Position numbers and translations under genes: made by a program
The notes under the pieces: model-generated
Told to the model about the DNA's origin: nothing
What the model saw: the letters and a program-made list of their open reading frames with translations, nothing else
The model's database searches: none
Source of the DNA: Bifidobacterium tsurumiense
GTDB lineage: Bacteria > Actinomycetota > Actinomycetes > Actinomycetales > Bifidobacteriaceae
Assembly: GCF_000741765.1 (NCBI RefSeq)
Contig: NZ_JGZU01000017.1
Coordinates: 1-64,000, forward strand
Length of the DNA: 64,000 bases
Reading direction: 5' to 3'
In this document: positions 54,313-62,849 of the stretch, piece by piece
How positions within the stretch are numbered: the first letter of the stretch is position 1
How the letters are laid out: each line of letters begins with the position of its first letter

Positions 54313-56073
54313 ATGACCGCCAATAACGAGCGCAGCGACTGGTGGAAACAAGCCGTCGTTTATCAGATTTATCCACGAAGCTTCAAGGATGCCAACGGCG
54401 ATGGATTGGGAGACATTGCCGGCATCACCTCAAAAATGGATTACCTGCAGAGTCTGGGCATTGACGCCATATGGCTCTCCCCCTTCTATCCTTCTGAACT
54501 GGCAGACGGCGGCTACGATGTGATCGATTACCGCAATGTCGACCCTCGTCTCGGAAGCATGGATGACTTTGACGCCATGGCCAAAGCCGCCCATGCAGCG
54601 GGCATGAAGGTAATCGTTGATATTGTCCCCAATCACACTTCCAATAAGCATGCCATGTTCCAAGAAGCATTGGAGGCCGGCCGCGGATCGGCAGCACGTG
54701 ACCGTTATATCTTCCGCGAAGGCCGTGGAGACAACGGCGAACTGCCGCCAAATGACTGGGAATCGGTATTTGGCGGCCCGGCTTGGGAACGTGTTGAGGA
54801 TGGCCAATGGTATCTGCATATCTTCACCAAGGAACAGCCGGATCTGAACTGGAAAAACCCCGATGTGCACGAAGAGTTCCTCACCACATTGCGCTTCTGG
54901 AGCGACCATGGCACCGACGGCTTCCGCATTGACGTGGCCCATGGACTGACCAAGGATCTCGACAGCATGCCCTTGGATGAGCTGGGCCGCCGCTACAGCA
55001 TTCAGGAGCAGGGCTCCGTGGATGGCAAGCATCCGCTCTGGGATCGCACGGAAGTCCATGAGATTTATCGCGAGTGGCGCAAGGTATTCAATGAATACGA
55101 TCCACCGCGATTCGCAGTGGGCGAAGCCTGGGTCGTTCCGGAACACCAGCATCTCTACGCTTCAACCGAAGAGTTGGGCCAGGTATTCAACTTCGAATTT
55201 GCCAAGGCCGACTGGAACGCCTCCTCGCTGCTTGCCGCCATCGAGGAAGGCCTGGATTCCGCAGCACATTCCGGAGGCTCCACCACCACTTGGGTTATGA
55301 GCAACCATGACGTGCCTCGCCATGCTTCGCGCTATGGCTTGCCGCAGATACCTGCGCGCGGACACCACCAGATAGCCCATGACTGGATATTGCGCAATGG
55401 CAATAGCTATTACGAAGATCGGACACTGGGCACCAAGCGCGCTCGTGCAGCGATCCTGCTTGAAACCGGCCTGCCCGGTTCCGTCTACGTCTACCAAGGT
55501 GAGGAACTGGGATTATTCGAGGTTGCCAATATTCCTTGGAACAAGCTCGAGGACCCTGCTGCGTTCTTCACCCGCGAAAATCTTGTCGAAAAGGGCCGAG
55601 ATGGCTGCCGTGTGCCTCTTCCCTGGGATTCCGAAGATGTCCCTTCTCCAGCCGACTGGGATGAGTCGTTTGGACAGGGTGCTTCTTTCGGATTCTCCCC
55701 CTCGACCAAGGAAGACGGCTCCCCTGCCGACGATCCGCATCTGCCGCAACCACTGTGGTACGCAGATCTCGCGGTCAACCGCGAAGAGGCGGACTCGGGC
55801 TCGATGCTGCACTTGTATCGCGAGGCACTCGAGTCAAGGTCAAGGCTGCTCACTTCAACCGGAAATACCGACTGCGAAGTCTCTCAGCCCACTGACGACG
55901 TTATCGCGTACACACGCACATCATCGGATGAATCAGGGCGTCGTTTCGCAAGCTTCACCAACTTTGGCACCACTGACTTTGCTCTGCCAGAAGGCGAGAT
56001 TGTGCTGTCGTCTCAGCCGATATCAGGGAGCTCGCTCCCGCAAGATACCACGGTGTGGATGTTGCTGAAATAG
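54313..56073 (+). CDS. GH13 alpha-glucosidase
   Basis: 586 residues with AAGGAGG 5 bases before the ATG. GH13 regions: DIVPNHTS, GFRIDVAHG (nucleophile D207), AVGEAW (E271) and MSNHDVPRH (D333). DGLGDIAGI near 30-38 and the overall length fit bifidobacterial AglA/AglB-type alpha-glucosidases (subfamily 30-like). It would hydrolyse short alpha-1,4 or alpha-1,6 gluco-oligosaccharides, possibly also sucrose-type or melezitose-type sugars. No signal peptide. Stands alone with its own promoter and terminator. Confidence 0.92.
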   Translation: MTANNERSDWWKQAVVYQIYPRSFKDANGDGLGDIAGITSKMDYLQSLGIDAIWLSPFYPSELADGGYDVIDYRNVDPRLGSMDDFDAMAKAAHAAGMKVIVDIVPNHTSNKHAMFQEALEAGRGSAARDRYIFREGRGDNGELPPNDWESVFGGPAWERVEDGQWYLHIFTKEQPDLNWKNPDVHEEFLTTLRFWSDHGTDGFRIDVAHGLTKDLDSMPLDELGRRYSIQEQGSVDGKHPLWDRTEVHEIYREWRKVFNEYDPPRFAVGEAWVVPEHQHLYASTEELGQVFNFEFAKADWNASSLLAAIEEGLDSAAHSGGSTTTWVMSNHDVPRHASRYGLPQIPARGHHQIAHDWILRNGNSYYEDRTLGTKRARAAILLETGLPGSVYVYQGEELGLFEVANIPWNKLEDPAAFFTRENLVEKGRDGCRVPLPWDSEDVPSPADWDESFGQGASFGFSPSTKEDGSPADDPHLPQPLWYADLAVNREEADSGSMLHLYREALESRSRLLTSTGNTDCEVSQPTDDVIAYTRTSSDESGRRFASFTNFGTTDFALPEGEIVLSSQPISGSSLPQDTTVWMLLK

Positions 56074-56100
56074 TACGAATTACCCTTTACGGATTCGTCA

Positions 56101-56140
56101 GTTGCGGGGATATGCCTTAACTCGGGCATATCCCCGCAAC
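56101..56140 (+). terminator. Terminator after the alpha-glucosidase
   Basis: GTTGCGGGGATATGCC and GGCATATCCCCGCAAC are perfect 16-base arms with an 8-base loop, followed by TGTTTATT. Confidence 0.9.
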
Positions 56141-56289
56141 TGTTTATTGGCACTCATGTATATCTTTTCGGCTTCGCCACTCGTAAACGCAACATTCAAT
56201 AGACCCAGACAACGAATTCTCAGAATCACATTCAGTTCCCTAAGCCGTAATTAGATACTCACGCTCTCGCTTCCCAGCCAACCGTGATC

Positions 56290-56409
56290 ACCCATTGAGA
56301 CCTACCGGCGCACTCATTCGGCGGCGATAACCCATTGAGGCATACCGGCTCGCTCACCCAGCGGCGATCACTCATTAAAGCGTTCCAGCACACCTAGCCA
56401 TTACGACCA
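56290..56409. repeat. Three degenerate 40-base tandem repeats
   Basis: Units begin at 56290, 56330 and 56370. The first two share ACCCATTGAG, ACCGGC and GCGGCGAT at the same offsets; the third is much decayed. They fill the gap between the terminators of two convergent genes. No reading frame is implied. Confidence 0.7.
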
Positions 56410-56416
56410 AAAAGAA

Positions 56417-56438
56417 AGCGGCCCCCGAGAGGACCGCT
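56417..56438 (-). terminator. Terminator of the second alpha-glucoside permease operon
   Basis: AGCGG and CCGCT form the base of a short stem with CC/GG inside; the minus strand continues with TTTCTTTTTGG. Confidence 0.75.
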
Positions 56439-56465
56439 GTTGTCAAAGGAGTAGGAATAGAAGAA

Positions 56466-57302
56466 TTAACCCTTTACCGCGCCTGCCATCACCCCCTTGA
56501 TAATGTACTTCTGGCAGAGAAGATAGAAGACGATAATCGGCACGATGGCGAGCACGAGGCATCCCATCATGGCACCCATATCCACTGAACCGTATCCACC
56601 TTTCAGGCTCTGCACTGCGATGGAGATGGTGGTGTACTTATTGAGATTCAAGGTCAACGATGGCAGCAGATAGTCGTTCCAGATCCACATGGTCTGCAAA
56701 ATCGCCACCGAAATCAGCGAGGGACGCATAATCGGCATGATGATCTGGAAGAATATGCGAGGAACACTCGCACCATCAAGCATTGCCGACTCTTCCAACT
56801 CCTGAGGGATGCCTTTGACCACACCGGTAAAGATGAATACCGCAAGGCCTGCGCCGAAGCCCAAGTACACGATCCACAATCCCCAAGGGGTGTTCAAACC
56901 GAGCATGTCAGCAAGCTTGGAAAGTGTGAACATGACCATCTGGAATGGAACGATCATATTAAACAAGAAGAGGATGTACAGCAGCTTGGCCGCCCAATTA
57001 TTCACTCGGACAATCCACCACGCACACATCGAAGTGCACAGCAGAATCAGAGCCACCGCGCCGACGGTTACCACGACCGTCCAGCCAAAGCTGGAGATAA
57101 AGTCGGTGGATTCAATGCCGCGCTTGTAATTCTCCAATCCGACGAAGGCCTTGCCTGTGGGGATGGAAAAGGCATTGCGCGAGATGTATGCCTTCTGCTT
57201 AAAAGAGTTAATGAGCACCAGCACAATCGGGAAAATCCATGCCAGCGCAATAACCGTGAATAGCGTGGTCCACAGTACGGGATGCTTGACTTTCTCGTTC
57301 AT
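56466..57302 (-). CDS. Sugar ABC transporter permease (MalG-type)
   Basis: 278 residues from ATG 57302, which follows AAGGAGG and overlaps the upstream stop codon (ATGA); the longer frame to 57536 is an artefact. Six membrane segments, EAA-like loop LEESAMLDGASVPRIFFQII (E and S replace the second A-A of EAA) and C-terminus KGVMAGAVKG. It belongs to the importer whose binding protein lies at 59717-61045. Confidence 0.92.
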   Translation of the reverse strand: MNEKVKHPVLWTTLFTVIALAWIFPIVLVLINSFKQKAYISRNAFSIPTGKAFVGLENYKRGIESTDFISSFGWTVVVTVGAVALILLCTSMCAWWIVRVNNWAAKLLYILFLFNMIVPFQMVMFTLSKLADMLGLNTPWGLWIVYLGFGAGLAVFIFTGVVKGIPQELEESAMLDGASVPRIFFQIIMPIMRPSLISVAILQTMWIWNDYLLPSLTLNLNKYTTISIAVQSLKGGYGSVDMGAMMGCLVLAIVPIIVFYLLCQKYIIKGVMAGAVKG

Positions 57303-58153
57303 GCTGCCACCTCCTTGCTTGTGGTCAGACGGTTTTGAATCAATGCGATTGCAGCCACGACGATGAAGAACACCACTGCCTTCGCCTGGCCGACGCCCTC
57401 GTAACCAACACGTCCATAGAATGTGCGGAAGATGTTCAACGCGAGCATTTCCGATTTGTTCGAAGGCATGCCGTTGGTAAGCGCGAGGTTCTGGTCGAAG
57501 AGCTTGAAACCGTTGGTCACCGTCAAGAAGCTGCACACGGTTATCGATGGCATCATCAGTGGAATAATCACCTTGAACATGGTCTGCGTTCCGTTCGCGC
57601 CATCTACTGCAGCGGCTTCGATAACATCACCGGGAAGGCTTTGCAGCCCTGCGATATAGATAATCATCATGTAGCCGATTTGCTGCCAGCACACCAAAAT
57701 GACCAATCCCCAGAAGCCATACACAGGAGAAGTGGTGATCGAGGTCTTGAAATATGCCAGAACTCCATTGAGCAGAAGCACCCAGATATAGCCCAGGATA
57801 ATGCCGCCGATAAGATTCGGCATGAAGAACACCGAACGGAATATCGTCGACCCCTTGATGGCCTTGGTCAGTAAATACGCAATGGCAAAAGCCACCACAT
57901 TGATCACCACGGTCGTCACCACGGTGAACGCCGCAGTGAAGCCCAGTGCACGCAAAAACTCCGGATCATTCAATGCACGCTGGTAGTTTTTCAATCCGAT
58001 AAATTTGGCATCGGTTACCGTAGTGAATTTGCAGAAACTCAAGTACACGCCCATGAAGAACGGCACCAAAAACCCTATTATGAAGGCCGCGAAAGTCGGC
58101 AACGCAAATAATGCCCACCACTTTCGTATGGCCTTGCCTGTCATTGCAATCAT
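57299..58153 (-). CDS. Sugar ABC transporter permease (MalF-type)
   Basis: 284 residues, ATG preceded by GAGGAGG. Six membrane segments; EAA loop IEAAAVDGANGTQTMFKVII. Short CUT1 form without the MalF N-terminal extension. Coupled by a 4-base overlap to the next permease. A LacI operator-like site lies 125 bases upstream at 58278-58292. Confidence 0.92.
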   Translation of the reverse strand: MIAMTGKAIRKWWALFALPTFAAFIIGFLVPFFMGVYLSFCKFTTVTDAKFIGLKNYQRALNDPEFLRALGFTAAFTVVTTVVINVVAFAIAYLLTKAIKGSTIFRSVFFMPNLIGGIILGYIWVLLLNGVLAYFKTSITTSPVYGFWGLVILVCWQQIGYMMIIYIAGLQSLPGDVIEAAAVDGANGTQTMFKVIIPLMMPSITVCSFLTVTNGFKLFDQNLALTNGMPSNKSEMLALNIFRTFYGRVGYEGVGQAKAVVFFIVVAAIALIQNRLTTSKEVAA

Positions 58154-58277
58154 GCGTTCACTTCCTCCTCATCGAGTCCGCCGCATTCTTATATGCGCAA
58201 AGCAACCCATCTGCTTCTGGCAGCCTTGCCGTAGTTTCGGACGAATATCTTTACGGTATCACCATTGACGCACTCAT

Positions 58278-58292
58278 GTCAAACGTTGTCAT
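58278..58292. promoter_or_regulatory. Operator upstream of the permease pair
   Basis: GTCAAACGTTGTCAT; reversed it reads TGACAACGTTTGAC, close to the operator at 38463. It lies between the divergent permease and LacI genes. Confidence 0.55.
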
Positions 58293-58380
58293 TTTATCGG
58301 TGTTTCATTTCATTTATCACCATGCATTACATCCTCTCAATACCCTCTTAACACTTGTAATTATTAGCATTACGATGTTA

Positions 58381-58406
58381 TATAATAGCTTTGCAAACGT
58401 TTGTTT
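58381..58406 (+). promoter_or_regulatory. -10 box and operator of LacI copy 3
   Basis: TATAAT (58381-58386) is followed at once by TTGCAAACGTTTGT, a near-perfect LacI-type palindrome placed to block the start of transcription. Confidence 0.6.
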
Positions 58407-58516
58407 TTCCATATGGTGAAGTCATAGTTGTTGCAGTGAAGCATGAAACTGTGTCACACCATTCGTCGTGGATGACGCGATACCATCGCTACAGGAACGT
58501 GTATTAAGGAGCTTTG

Positions 58517-59527
58517 ATGGCAGCAAATATTCAAGATGTCGCACGCGAAGCAAAGGTGTCCGTATCGACGGTTTCCAGATCATTCACCCGTCCGGACCTC
58601 GTGTCTGCAGCCACAAGAGAAAAGGTGCTGCGCATAGCGGATGAGCTGAACTTCTCCATTTCAAGATCGGCGGCAGCTCTGAAATCAGGACGCGCAATGC
58701 GTATCGCTCTGCTGATGAGCGACCATATTCGTCTGTGGTTCAACGCATCGGTTATCGAAGGATTGAACCAGGTATTTCATCCTCAGGGATATGACCTGTC
58801 AATTTTCCAGATTTCCAGCATCGAAGAGCGGCGGGAATTCTTCGAGATGTTGCCCATCCGTCGCAATGCCGACGCGGTAATCGTCTCCTCTTTTGATGTT
58901 GACGCTCAGGAAATCGCCCAGCTGGCCACCATAGGGGTGCCGATTATCGGTATCAACTGCGTGAACCCTCAAGAATGCGGATTCACCGCAGCCGTCAACA
59001 TCGATGACGAACAGGGTTCGCAGCTCACCGCACGGCATCTCATTGCCTTGGGCCATCGCGATATCGTGTATATCCGCACAGAACGCGCGGTCTCGCTGCA
59101 CTTCAGCGTGCAACAGCGTTATGAGTCATTCGTAGCCTCTTGTCAGGAAGCTGGGATTGATCCTTCGATTATCATCGCCCCAGAAGGTCCGAATCGCATC
59201 AGCATGATTATCACTGAATTGCTCAGCAGGCCTACCATGCCAACCGCAATAGCCTGCCAAGAGGACGGTATCGCCATCCCGCTTATTTTCCAGCTGGAAC
59301 GCAGCGGATACAGTATGCCCGGCGATATCTCCGTGCTGGGCTACGACGACAGCTTCTACGCACATGATGTCGGGCTGACCACCGTTCGTCAGGATCCAAT
59401 CGATATGGCTACGATCGCGGCGCGACAGACCTTGGCTCTTATCTCGGGAGAGAAGCTCGAACGGCTATTCGAAATGGTACCTGCGCAGCTCGTTGTGCGA
59501 TCCACAACGGCACGACTGACTAAATAG
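58517..59527 (+). CDS. LacI-family regulator (MalR-like), copy 3
   Basis: 336 residues from ATG 58517, with AAGGAG 6 bases upstream. Helix-turn-helix IQDVAREAKVSVSTVSRSFT, then FTRPDLVSAATREKV and ISRSAAALKSGRAMRIALLM, again like the regulators at 38540 and 52039. It lies on the opposite strand between the binding-protein gene and the permease genes of the same importer. It probably controls this importer. Confidence 0.92.
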   Translation: MAANIQDVAREAKVSVSTVSRSFTRPDLVSAATREKVLRIADELNFSISRSAAALKSGRAMRIALLMSDHIRLWFNASVIEGLNQVFHPQGYDLSIFQISSIEERREFFEMLPIRRNADAVIVSSFDVDAQEIAQLATIGVPIIGINCVNPQECGFTAAVNIDDEQGSQLTARHLIALGHRDIVYIRTERAVSLHFSVQQRYESFVASCQEAGIDPSIIIAPEGPNRISMIITELLSRPTMPTAIACQEDGIAIPLIFQLERSGYSMPGDISVLGYDDSFYAHDVGLTTVRQDPIDMATIAARQTLALISGEKLERLFEMVPAQLVVRSTTARLTK

Positions 59528-59648
59528 GGTCTGAAAAGCCTTTCCGGATAGGCCGCGATCAACTTTCAGAGGGGCGCCGGAAACCTATCAAGCAATGCAA
59601 AGCCTTCCCGTTCAATACCGTCGTCATCGGAAGTTTTACCCCACGAAA

Positions 59649-59687
59649 AAACGGGTGGCATGTCCATGCAGGACTCGCCACCCGTTT
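59649..59687 (-). terminator. Terminator after the binding-protein gene
   Basis: AAACGGGTGGC and GCCACCCGTTT are perfect arms; the minus strand continues into a run of T (TTTTTT in all, partly inside the stem). Confidence 0.85.
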
Positions 59688-59716
59688 CGATACTTGGTAG
59701 GGTATGGGACGTTCAA

Positions 59717-61045
59717 TCAGCCTTCGTGAGCTGCCTGGTATTCAGTCGCCCAGTTGTCGACGAATGCAGTCTTCACGGCATCCCAGTCGCCTGTGCCCTG
59801 AGCATATTCCAGCAAAGCTGAGCCCAACTGGTTCTTCCATTCCTCAGAAGGCATCATGGTGAAGTTCCAGGAGACCTGGGTCTTTCCGGACTTCTGGTCC
59901 TCGACAGCAGCCTGCACCAGAGGATTGTCAGAGGTGACGTCATCGAAGCTCTTGAACGGAGTGGTGAAGCCCATATCGGAGGACAGCGACTTCTTGCCGG
60001 CATCCGAGGTGATAACCCACTTCAGGAAGTCCTTGGTGGCCTTCTGATCAGCTTCAGAAGCCTTCTCATTGACGCACCAGTAGTTCTCAGAACCAGTTGC
60101 CAGACCTTCGTTGGAGTCATCCGCACCGAAGTAGATCGGCATCATGCCGATGGAATCGGCGCTCATGCCAGCCTTCTGCAAATCGCTCCAGGCCCAGGTA
60201 CCGTTCTGATAGAACACCGCTTCGCCAAGGGCAAATTCAGAGTTCGCATCATCACCGGTCTTGGAGCTGAGTTGCGTCGGTTCAGTGGTTGAATCCTTCA
60301 AATACAGATCGAAGATGTTCTTGTATTCCGGCAGATAAGTGCCCTTGATAGTCGTCGGCTGTTCAGTCACATCGTCCGCCTTGAACTCGTAATACAGCGG
60401 AAGGTTCGCGAGGTGGGTTTTGAAACGCCAATCGGAGCTGGAATCGAAACCTGCCGAAGTGAATGCACCCTGGACACCCAGCTCATCCTTACGAGCCTGG
60501 ATATCGTCGGCAACTTCCTTCAACTTGTCATAGGAATTCAAATCATCGAGAGAGGAGATCTTCGCACCAGACAACTCAGTGTACTTGGTAAGCAGATCCT
60601 TGTTGTAAATCAAGCCGTAGGTCTCCATGGCGTATGGGACACCCACAACCTTATCGCCATCCTTAAGGGCGATATCCTGGTTCTGGAGCTGAGCATACGG
60701 CTCGGTATCGCTCATATCAGCCGTATAGTCCTTCCAATTGGCATAACCAACAGGTCCGTTGACCTGGAACAGCGTCGGGGCCTCGCTCTTGGCCATCTCG
60801 CTCTTCAGCGTCTGCTCATAGGTGCCGGAGGCCGCCGTCTGCACGGTGACTTCCACACCGGTTTCCTTGGTGTACGCTTCTGCCAAATCTTTCCACTGAT
60901 CTGCTGCTTCAGGCTTGAAGTTCAGATAGTAGACCTTGCCCTTGCCATCATCGGACGCACTGGAACCACCGCAAGCAGCGAGCGCACCCAAAGACATTGC
61001 TGAGACGGCAATCAATGCCACTGCAGACTTAACCGTACGATTCAT
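59717..61045 (-). CDS. Sugar ABC transporter substrate-binding lipoprotein
   Basis: 442 residues from ATG 61045 (AGAAAGG 7 bases upstream; another ATG directly before it). Lipobox ALAAC (C25), then a family 1 solute-binding fold: VVGVPYAMETYGLIYNKDLL and WAWSDL are typical sugar-binding stretches. It is the partner of the permeases at 56466-58153 but separated from them by the LacI gene and its own terminator, so it is transcribed separately. The island suggests an alpha-glucoside such as isomaltose or trehalose-like sugars; not proven by sequence. Confidence 0.9.
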   Translation of the reverse strand: MNRTVKSAVALIAVSAMSLGALAACGGSSASDDGKGKVYYLNFKPEAADQWKDLAEAYTKETGVEVTVQTAASGTYEQTLKSEMAKSEAPTLFQVNGPVGYANWKDYTADMSDTEPYAQLQNQDIALKDGDKVVGVPYAMETYGLIYNKDLLTKYTELSGAKISSLDDLNSYDKLKEVADDIQARKDELGVQGAFTSAGFDSSSDWRFKTHLANLPLYYEFKADDVTEQPTTIKGTYLPEYKNIFDLYLKDSTTEPTQLSSKTGDDANSEFALGEAVFYQNGTWAWSDLQKAGMSADSIGMMPIYFGADDSNEGLATGSENYWCVNEKASEADQKATKDFLKWVITSDAGKKSLSSDMGFTTPFKSFDDVTSDNPLVQAAVEDQKSGKTQVSWNFTMMPSEEWKNQLGSALLEYAQGTGDWDAVKTAFVDNWATEYQAAHEG

Positions 61046-61130
61046 CATCGAACCTTTCTCTTCTGTCGTTCCATCCAACTCACCGTTGGGGCCGGTGCAC
61101 CGTAGCACCTCAATGATTCCGACGCAGACC

Positions 61131-61168
61131 ATTATGCACTACTTTGATGCGTTTTGCAAACGATGTCA
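61131..61168 (-). promoter_or_regulatory. Promoter and operator of the binding-protein gene
   Basis: On the minus strand TGACATCGTTTGCAA is identical to the operator before malQ; its TTGCAA is the -35 box and CATAAT follows after 17 bases. The gap 61046-61469 holds also a GCGTTTGC half-site near 61259 and no gene. Confidence 0.7.
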
Positions 61169-61403
61169 CTTTCAGCGTTTCATAATTTGCATTATTTGCA
61201 ATGCATATTCAATAAACCCTTGAATATCGGGGATATAAATATTATTTTCCCTATGAAAGCGTTTGCTATTCTATGCTGTTATATACAAGGATGTAATTGT
61301 TCTCCTGCAAAGAATGACAACTCACTCGCCATGAGGCGTATACATAGGTCACCGTAGCCAATCACTTCATGCCGACAATGACGCGATTGAGTCACAATGC
61401 AAA

Positions 61404-61447
61404 ACCGCGGCACCTCAATGGCAAATCGTTGCCAGAAGAACCGCGGT
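61404..61447 (-). terminator. Terminator after the phosphatase gene
   Basis: ACCGCGG and CCGCGGT with an inner GGCAA/TTGCC stem, followed on the minus strand by TTTTG. Confidence 0.7.
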
Positions 61448-61469
61448 CCAGTATTCGTATCGTTCTATT

Positions 61470-62168
61470 TCATGCGTTCCAGTGTTCAATAACGCGATCA
61501 CCCTTGTATTGGCTGAGTACGCAATAATGCGCTGTGTCAAGACGGAGCAATCTTGCAAATTGCGGCTCAACGCCGAGCCATTGTGAGGTCAGTATGCGCA
61601 GAATATGAGCATGCGCTACAAAGAGCACATCCTGTCCGGATTGCAGCAAAGGCATAACCATGGCTATGGCTTGCTGAGTCCTTTGCGCCGCTTCCTCCAG
61701 ACTCTCTCCAGGGCCGTTATGAACAGGAACCTGCTCCCCTGAAGGCATCTGCGCAATCCAATCGCCTTCAAGTTCCGCCGGCAAGGATTGCGGACCATCT
61801 CGCCACACATCCCAAGTGGAACCGAACTGGCGTGACAGTTCCTGACGGGTGCGACCTTCGGCACGGCCATAATCCCATTCCATTATGGAATCCAAGGTCT
61901 GATTGCCGCCGAATCCAGCCAATTCCGCAGTTTGACGTGCACGCAGCAGCGGGCTGGAGAAAATGCATGATTCCTCAAAGCCCTTGGGAAAAGCCGCACG
62001 GAGCCGTTCCCCAGCATCTCGAGCTTGTCGCCTCCCCACTTCGGTCAAGGGGATATTGGTACGTCCTGTATGCTGTCCGGATTCACTCCACACGGTTTGT
62101 CCATGTCGGAGAACGACCAGACGTCCGGGTGCTTGGGCTTCGTTGCCTGCATTACTCGTAATCGTCAT
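61470..62168 (-). CDS. Histidine phosphatase (phosphoglycerate mutase-like)
   Basis: 232 residues. The RHG signature VVLRHGQTVW (18-27) carries the phosphorylated histidine; the second catalytic histidine lies in VAHAHILR near 186. The GpmB-like subgroup includes phosphatases of small phospho-compounds as well as cofactor-dependent mutases; the loop WDYGRAEGRTRQEL favours a phosphatase. AGAGGG lies before the ATG. Divergent from the DUF4235-like gene. Confidence 0.88.
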   Translation of the reverse strand: MTITSNAGNEAQAPGRLVVLRHGQTVWSESGQHTGRTNIPLTEVGRRQARDAGERLRAAFPKGFEESCIFSSPLLRARQTAELAGFGGNQTLDSIMEWDYGRAEGRTRQELSRQFGSTWDVWRDGPQSLPAELEGDWIAQMPSGEQVPVHNGPGESLEEAAQRTQQAIAMVMPLLQSGQDVLFVAHAHILRILTSQWLGVEPQFARLLRLDTAHYCVLSQYKGDRVIEHWNA

Positions 62169-62284
62169 GCCCTCTACTCTAATACCTCGTTTGCCTCGCC
62201 GCCATGAGCAACGCGCATCGTGAATGCAATCGAATTCTTTCCTTCACTCAGCTTAGGGGCATATGCTCAACTACACTGGTGTTT

Positions 62285-62677
62285 ATGAGTGACGAAGCCG
62301 ATATCCAAACAGGCAGCGAATCCTCGTCGTCTGATCGCGCAGTGGCATGGCTGCACAATATCGATGAAAAGGTGAATGCGATGCGTGAAGAACGGGAACA
62401 GGACCCAGATTCCATGGTCGATAAGCTTATTAAGTTTGCGATTCCCACAGTCGCATCCATGGTGGCAGGAAAACTCCTGCAAACAGTTTGGAATAAGGGG
62501 CTCGACAGCAGACGCAGCAGCACTGGAAATGAAGAATTTGGAAACGGAATCATGATGGCTGCAGCCTTTGCAGCGATTTCCGCAGCTGTCAGCACTATTG
62601 TGACGCAGCTTTCCAATCGTGGATCGCAAGCCTTTGTTACACGCAAGCAGCAACGGCATAATAGGAAATCTCAGTAG
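62285..62677 (+). CDS. DUF4235-like small membrane protein
   Basis: 130 residues from ATG 62285. A polar N-terminus with a short helical stretch precedes two hydrophobic segments (about 48-62, IPTVASMVAGKLLQTVW, and about 87-107, GIMMAAAFAAISAAVSTIVT), then a basic tail KQQRHNRKSQ. The arrangement fits DUF4235, common in Actinobacteria and of unknown function. The ribosome site is weak. The alternative start at 62204 has no support. Confidence 0.7.
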   Translation: MSDEADIQTGSESSSSDRAVAWLHNIDEKVNAMREEREQDPDSMVDKLIKFAIPTVASMVAGKLLQTVWNKGLDSRRSSTGNEEFGNGIMMAAAFAAISAAVSTIVTQLSNRGSQAFVTRKQQRHNRKSQ

Positions 62678-62849
62678 ACTCCAAGACTCTTCGTCGTAAT
62701 TCCTGGTATCTCACCTTCATCACAAGGTGGATCCGTATGAGCCGGAATGTCGATCCACACGTATGTACTGGATAGTTCCAATTGAAAGCATTACGCCAAT
62801 AGTTGGATTGACTGTGCATGGATAATAGTGCTGTGCACATAATTGGTTC

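Noticed and set aside
54313-56073. Trehalose-6-phosphate hydrolase
   Set aside because: No phosphotransferase system is nearby and an ABC importer supplies unphosphorylated sugars; motifs fit alpha-glucosidase.
56290-56409. CRISPR array
   Set aside because: The 40-base units are directly adjacent without spacers, and no cas genes are near.
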